Program-made: the position numbers and the translations under genes
NCBI GenBank assembly: GCA_949127645.1
Contig: CASBQM010000377.1
Coordinates: forward strand, 1 to 6,342
DNA length: 6,342 bases
From: Synechococcales cyanobacterium PMM_0036
GTDB taxonomy: Bacteria; Cyanobacteriota; Cyanobacteriia; Elainellales; Elainellaceae
Direction: 5' to 3'
Shown here: piece after piece, positions 5,258-6,342 of the stretch
Numbering within the stretch: the first letter of the stretch is position 1
How the letters are laid out: the number at the start of each line of letters is the position of its first letter
The notes under the pieces: generated by a model
Told to the model about the DNA's origin: nothing
Seen by the model: the letters and a program-made list of their open reading frames with translations, nothing else
Databases searched by the model: none

Positions 5258-5671
5258 ATGTTTGAATCTGCATCAATTCTTGGATCAATCCGAGTCGGCA
5301 CTCTGACCTTAGAGCTAATTGGGTTTCGTAACTTGATGGGTGTCGTCAACCTGGGGTTATTTAACAGCTCAGAAGGGTTTCCCAATGTCGCCGCGCAAGC
5401 CGTGCGATCGGGTAGCTTTACGGTATCTGCTAGTCCCCTACTGCTCACCTTCCCCGATTTGCCCTATGGACGCTATGCAGCTACGGTGCATCATGACGAG
5501 AATCAAGACGGCATTCTCAACGTTAATTCCCTAGGCATTCCCAAAGAGGGCATTGGCTTTTCGGGCGACCCCAAAATTTGGCTAGGTGCGCCCCCCTTCC
5601 ATAAAGCCGCCTTCGACTTCACGCCAGAAAGCCGATCGCGCACCATCACCATGAAATACCTCTTGCCGTAG
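5258..5671 (+). CDS. DUF2141 family protein
   Basis: The 137-residue product matches the DUF2141 pattern throughout: GTLTLELIGFRN, GVVNLGLFNSSEGFP, LPYGRYAATVHHDENQDGIL, then SLGIPKEGIGFSGDP and GAPPFHKAAFDF, ending in ITMKYLLP. The family is a small beta-rich domain of unknown function that is usually secreted. Here there is no hydrophobic signal segment before the domain, which begins about 15 residues in. An in-frame stop at 5231-5233 limits the start to TTG 5243 or ATG 5258. I chose the ATG, although its GAGG (5252-5255) is only 2 nt away, closer than normal. The gene follows ccaA by 69 bp on the same strand and could be read through from it. Its last 26 bp overlap the 3' end of the opposing acyltransferase-like gene. 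Confidence 0.85.
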   Translation: MFESASILGSIRVGTLTLELIGFRNLMGVVNLGLFNSSEGFPNVAAQAVRSGSFTVSASPLLLTFPDLPYGRYAATVHHDENQDGILNVNSLGIPKEGIGFSGDPKIWLGAPPFHKAAFDFTPESRSRTITMKYLLP

Positions 5672-6342
5672 CTTCCGAAAGTACGTCTAGATTTTGCTGC
5701 ACTGTGTTGTGAAGCTGCTGCACTATCTGATTAACTGTGGTGGAGCGATCGCGCCGATAATCTGCTACATGATCCTTGAGGTTAATCGGTTTACCAATCC
5801 GCAAGTAGGCTTGCCGATAGCCTTTGGGATGTGGCTGATCAATTTTGAAAACCTCGCGCTCCAGACGAATTAACGTATCCAGAAATCTCTCAGGCGTGGG
5901 CTTTTCAGATACATAGCCGTCATAAATAGCATCAAAGTTCAGCACCCGCGCCGTAGCTTGCAGCATTACGTCCCAGCCATCGGTGCCATCGGGTAGCAGG
6001 GTGCTAGGTCGGGTTTCCAAAGCATGACGAATGCGATAGACCCGCTCTCGATCGGGTTCTCCCTTAATAAAAGCCAGGTCAAGCTGAGTCTCGCACTGCT
6101 GCAAAACTTGCGCCTTCAGTCGGGTAATGCGCTGATTCCAGTTCCGATCAAGCGGCGAGGTCAGACCATACTCTTGCTCACAGCGCACTAATACGTGTTC
6201 TGCGATCGTTCTTAGCCGTTTGTAGACATCCCCTTCTGGTGAGAGGGCGATCGCTTTTTCCAAACGGTTCAGAGTTTTTTGAATCACCACCGACATTTTG
6301 CCCATGTAGCGATACTTGAGGCTAATGGGCACGGCATACAGA
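5646..6342 (-). CDS. C-terminal half of a probable PlsC-type acyltransferase, cut by the window edge
   Basis: 231 residues are visible, and the frame stays open to the right edge (LYAVPISLKYRYMG), so the N-terminus with the expected HX4D and other catalytic motifs lies outside. The GTG at 6330-6332 is an internal valine, not a start. VPISLKYRY resembles the end of the acyltransferase core (IVPVAIKG in simple PlsC proteins), and RIGKPINL with a following helix, about 175 residues later, resembles the closing V-x-IGEPI strand. Between them lies a predicted helical region of about 165 residues, far longer than in plain 1-acylglycerol-3-phosphate acyltransferases. I infer a membrane-lipid or glycerolipid acyltransferase of a longer cyanobacterial type. 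Because no catalytic motif is in view, this rests on the C-terminal pattern only. It ends at TGA 5648-5646, inside the 3' end of the DUF2141 gene. Confidence 0.6.
   Translation of the reverse strand, partial: LYAVPISLKYRYMGKMSVVIQKTLNRLEKAIALSPEGDVYKRLRTIAEHVLVRCEQEYGLTSPLDRNWNQRITRLKAQVLQQCETQLDLAFIKGEPDRERVYRIRHALETRPSTLLPDGTDGWDVMLQATARVLNFDAIYDGYVSEKPTPERFLDTLIRLEREVFKIDQPHPKGYRQAYLRIGKPINLKDHVADYRRDRSTTVNQIVQQLHNTVQQNLDVLSEATARGISW

Larger units (their letters stand above)
420..6254. repeat. Dispersed HIP1 octamers (GCGATCGC)
   Basis: I count 13 perfect copies, starting at 420, 758, 1836, 1857, 2338, 3219, 4086, 4659, 4747, 5157, 5209, 5745 and 6247. They occur in genes and gaps alike, about one per 490 bp. 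HIP1 is a well-known highly repeated palindrome of many cyanobacterial genomes, so this is lineage evidence rather than a local element. Confidence 0.9.

Noticed and set aside
4353..5448. Several minus-strand open frames opposite ccaA and the DUF2141 gene
   Set aside because: They are shadows of strongly conserved plus-strand genes and show no family motifs.

Overview
The window comes from a beta-cyanobacterium. Three things support this: about 13 copies of the HIP1 octamer GCGATCGC in 6.3 kb (about 0.1 expected by chance), a carboxysomal carbonic anhydrase of the CcaA type, and a relic of the DUF29 family, which is abundant in cyanobacteria. The left edge also carries a C-rich/G-rich palindrome of a kind common between cyanobacterial genes. 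The species cannot be named from this sequence.

Left part (1-3169), all genes on the minus strand. First comes intergenic repeat material (1-110). Next is a 357-residue helix-turn-helix protein with two separate acidic repeat tracts and a conserved-looking basic C-terminal domain (111-1184). It is followed by an eight-segment membrane protein that starts at TTG behind a good Shine-Dalgarno site (1337-2305), with a candidate promoter whose -35 element is duplicated. Last is a 224-residue conserved cyanobacterial protein of unknown function (2495-3169). The gaps of 150-190 bp between these genes suggest separate transcription rather than one tight operon.

Middle (3170-4243). About 310 bp hold no gene I can identify. 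Then comes a DUF29 pseudogene on the minus strand (3479 to about 3816) with a missing N-terminus, an in-frame TAG where a tryptophan is expected, and a frameshift near the end. About 180 bp further on is an intact tRNA-Arg(UCU) on the plus strand (3994-4067).

Right part (4244-6342). ccaA encodes the carboxysomal beta-carbonic anhydrase. It has the full zinc site, a 15-nt repeat array in its linker and the C-terminal RIYRGS tail. A small DUF2141 gene follows on the same strand 69 bp later and overlaps tail-to-tail by 26 bp with a minus-strand gene that runs off the right edge. The visible part of that gene looks like the C-terminal half of a PlsC-type acyltransferase.

Functionally, only ccaA (CO2-concentrating mechanism) and the tRNA are certain. 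The rest are conserved or lineage-restricted genes of unknown role, and I see no evidence that they form one pathway. I found no clear new multi-gene system. The most interesting items are the repeat-expanded HTH protein, the repeat-expanded CcaA linker, the stand-alone sensor-like membrane protein and the decayed DUF29 gene.
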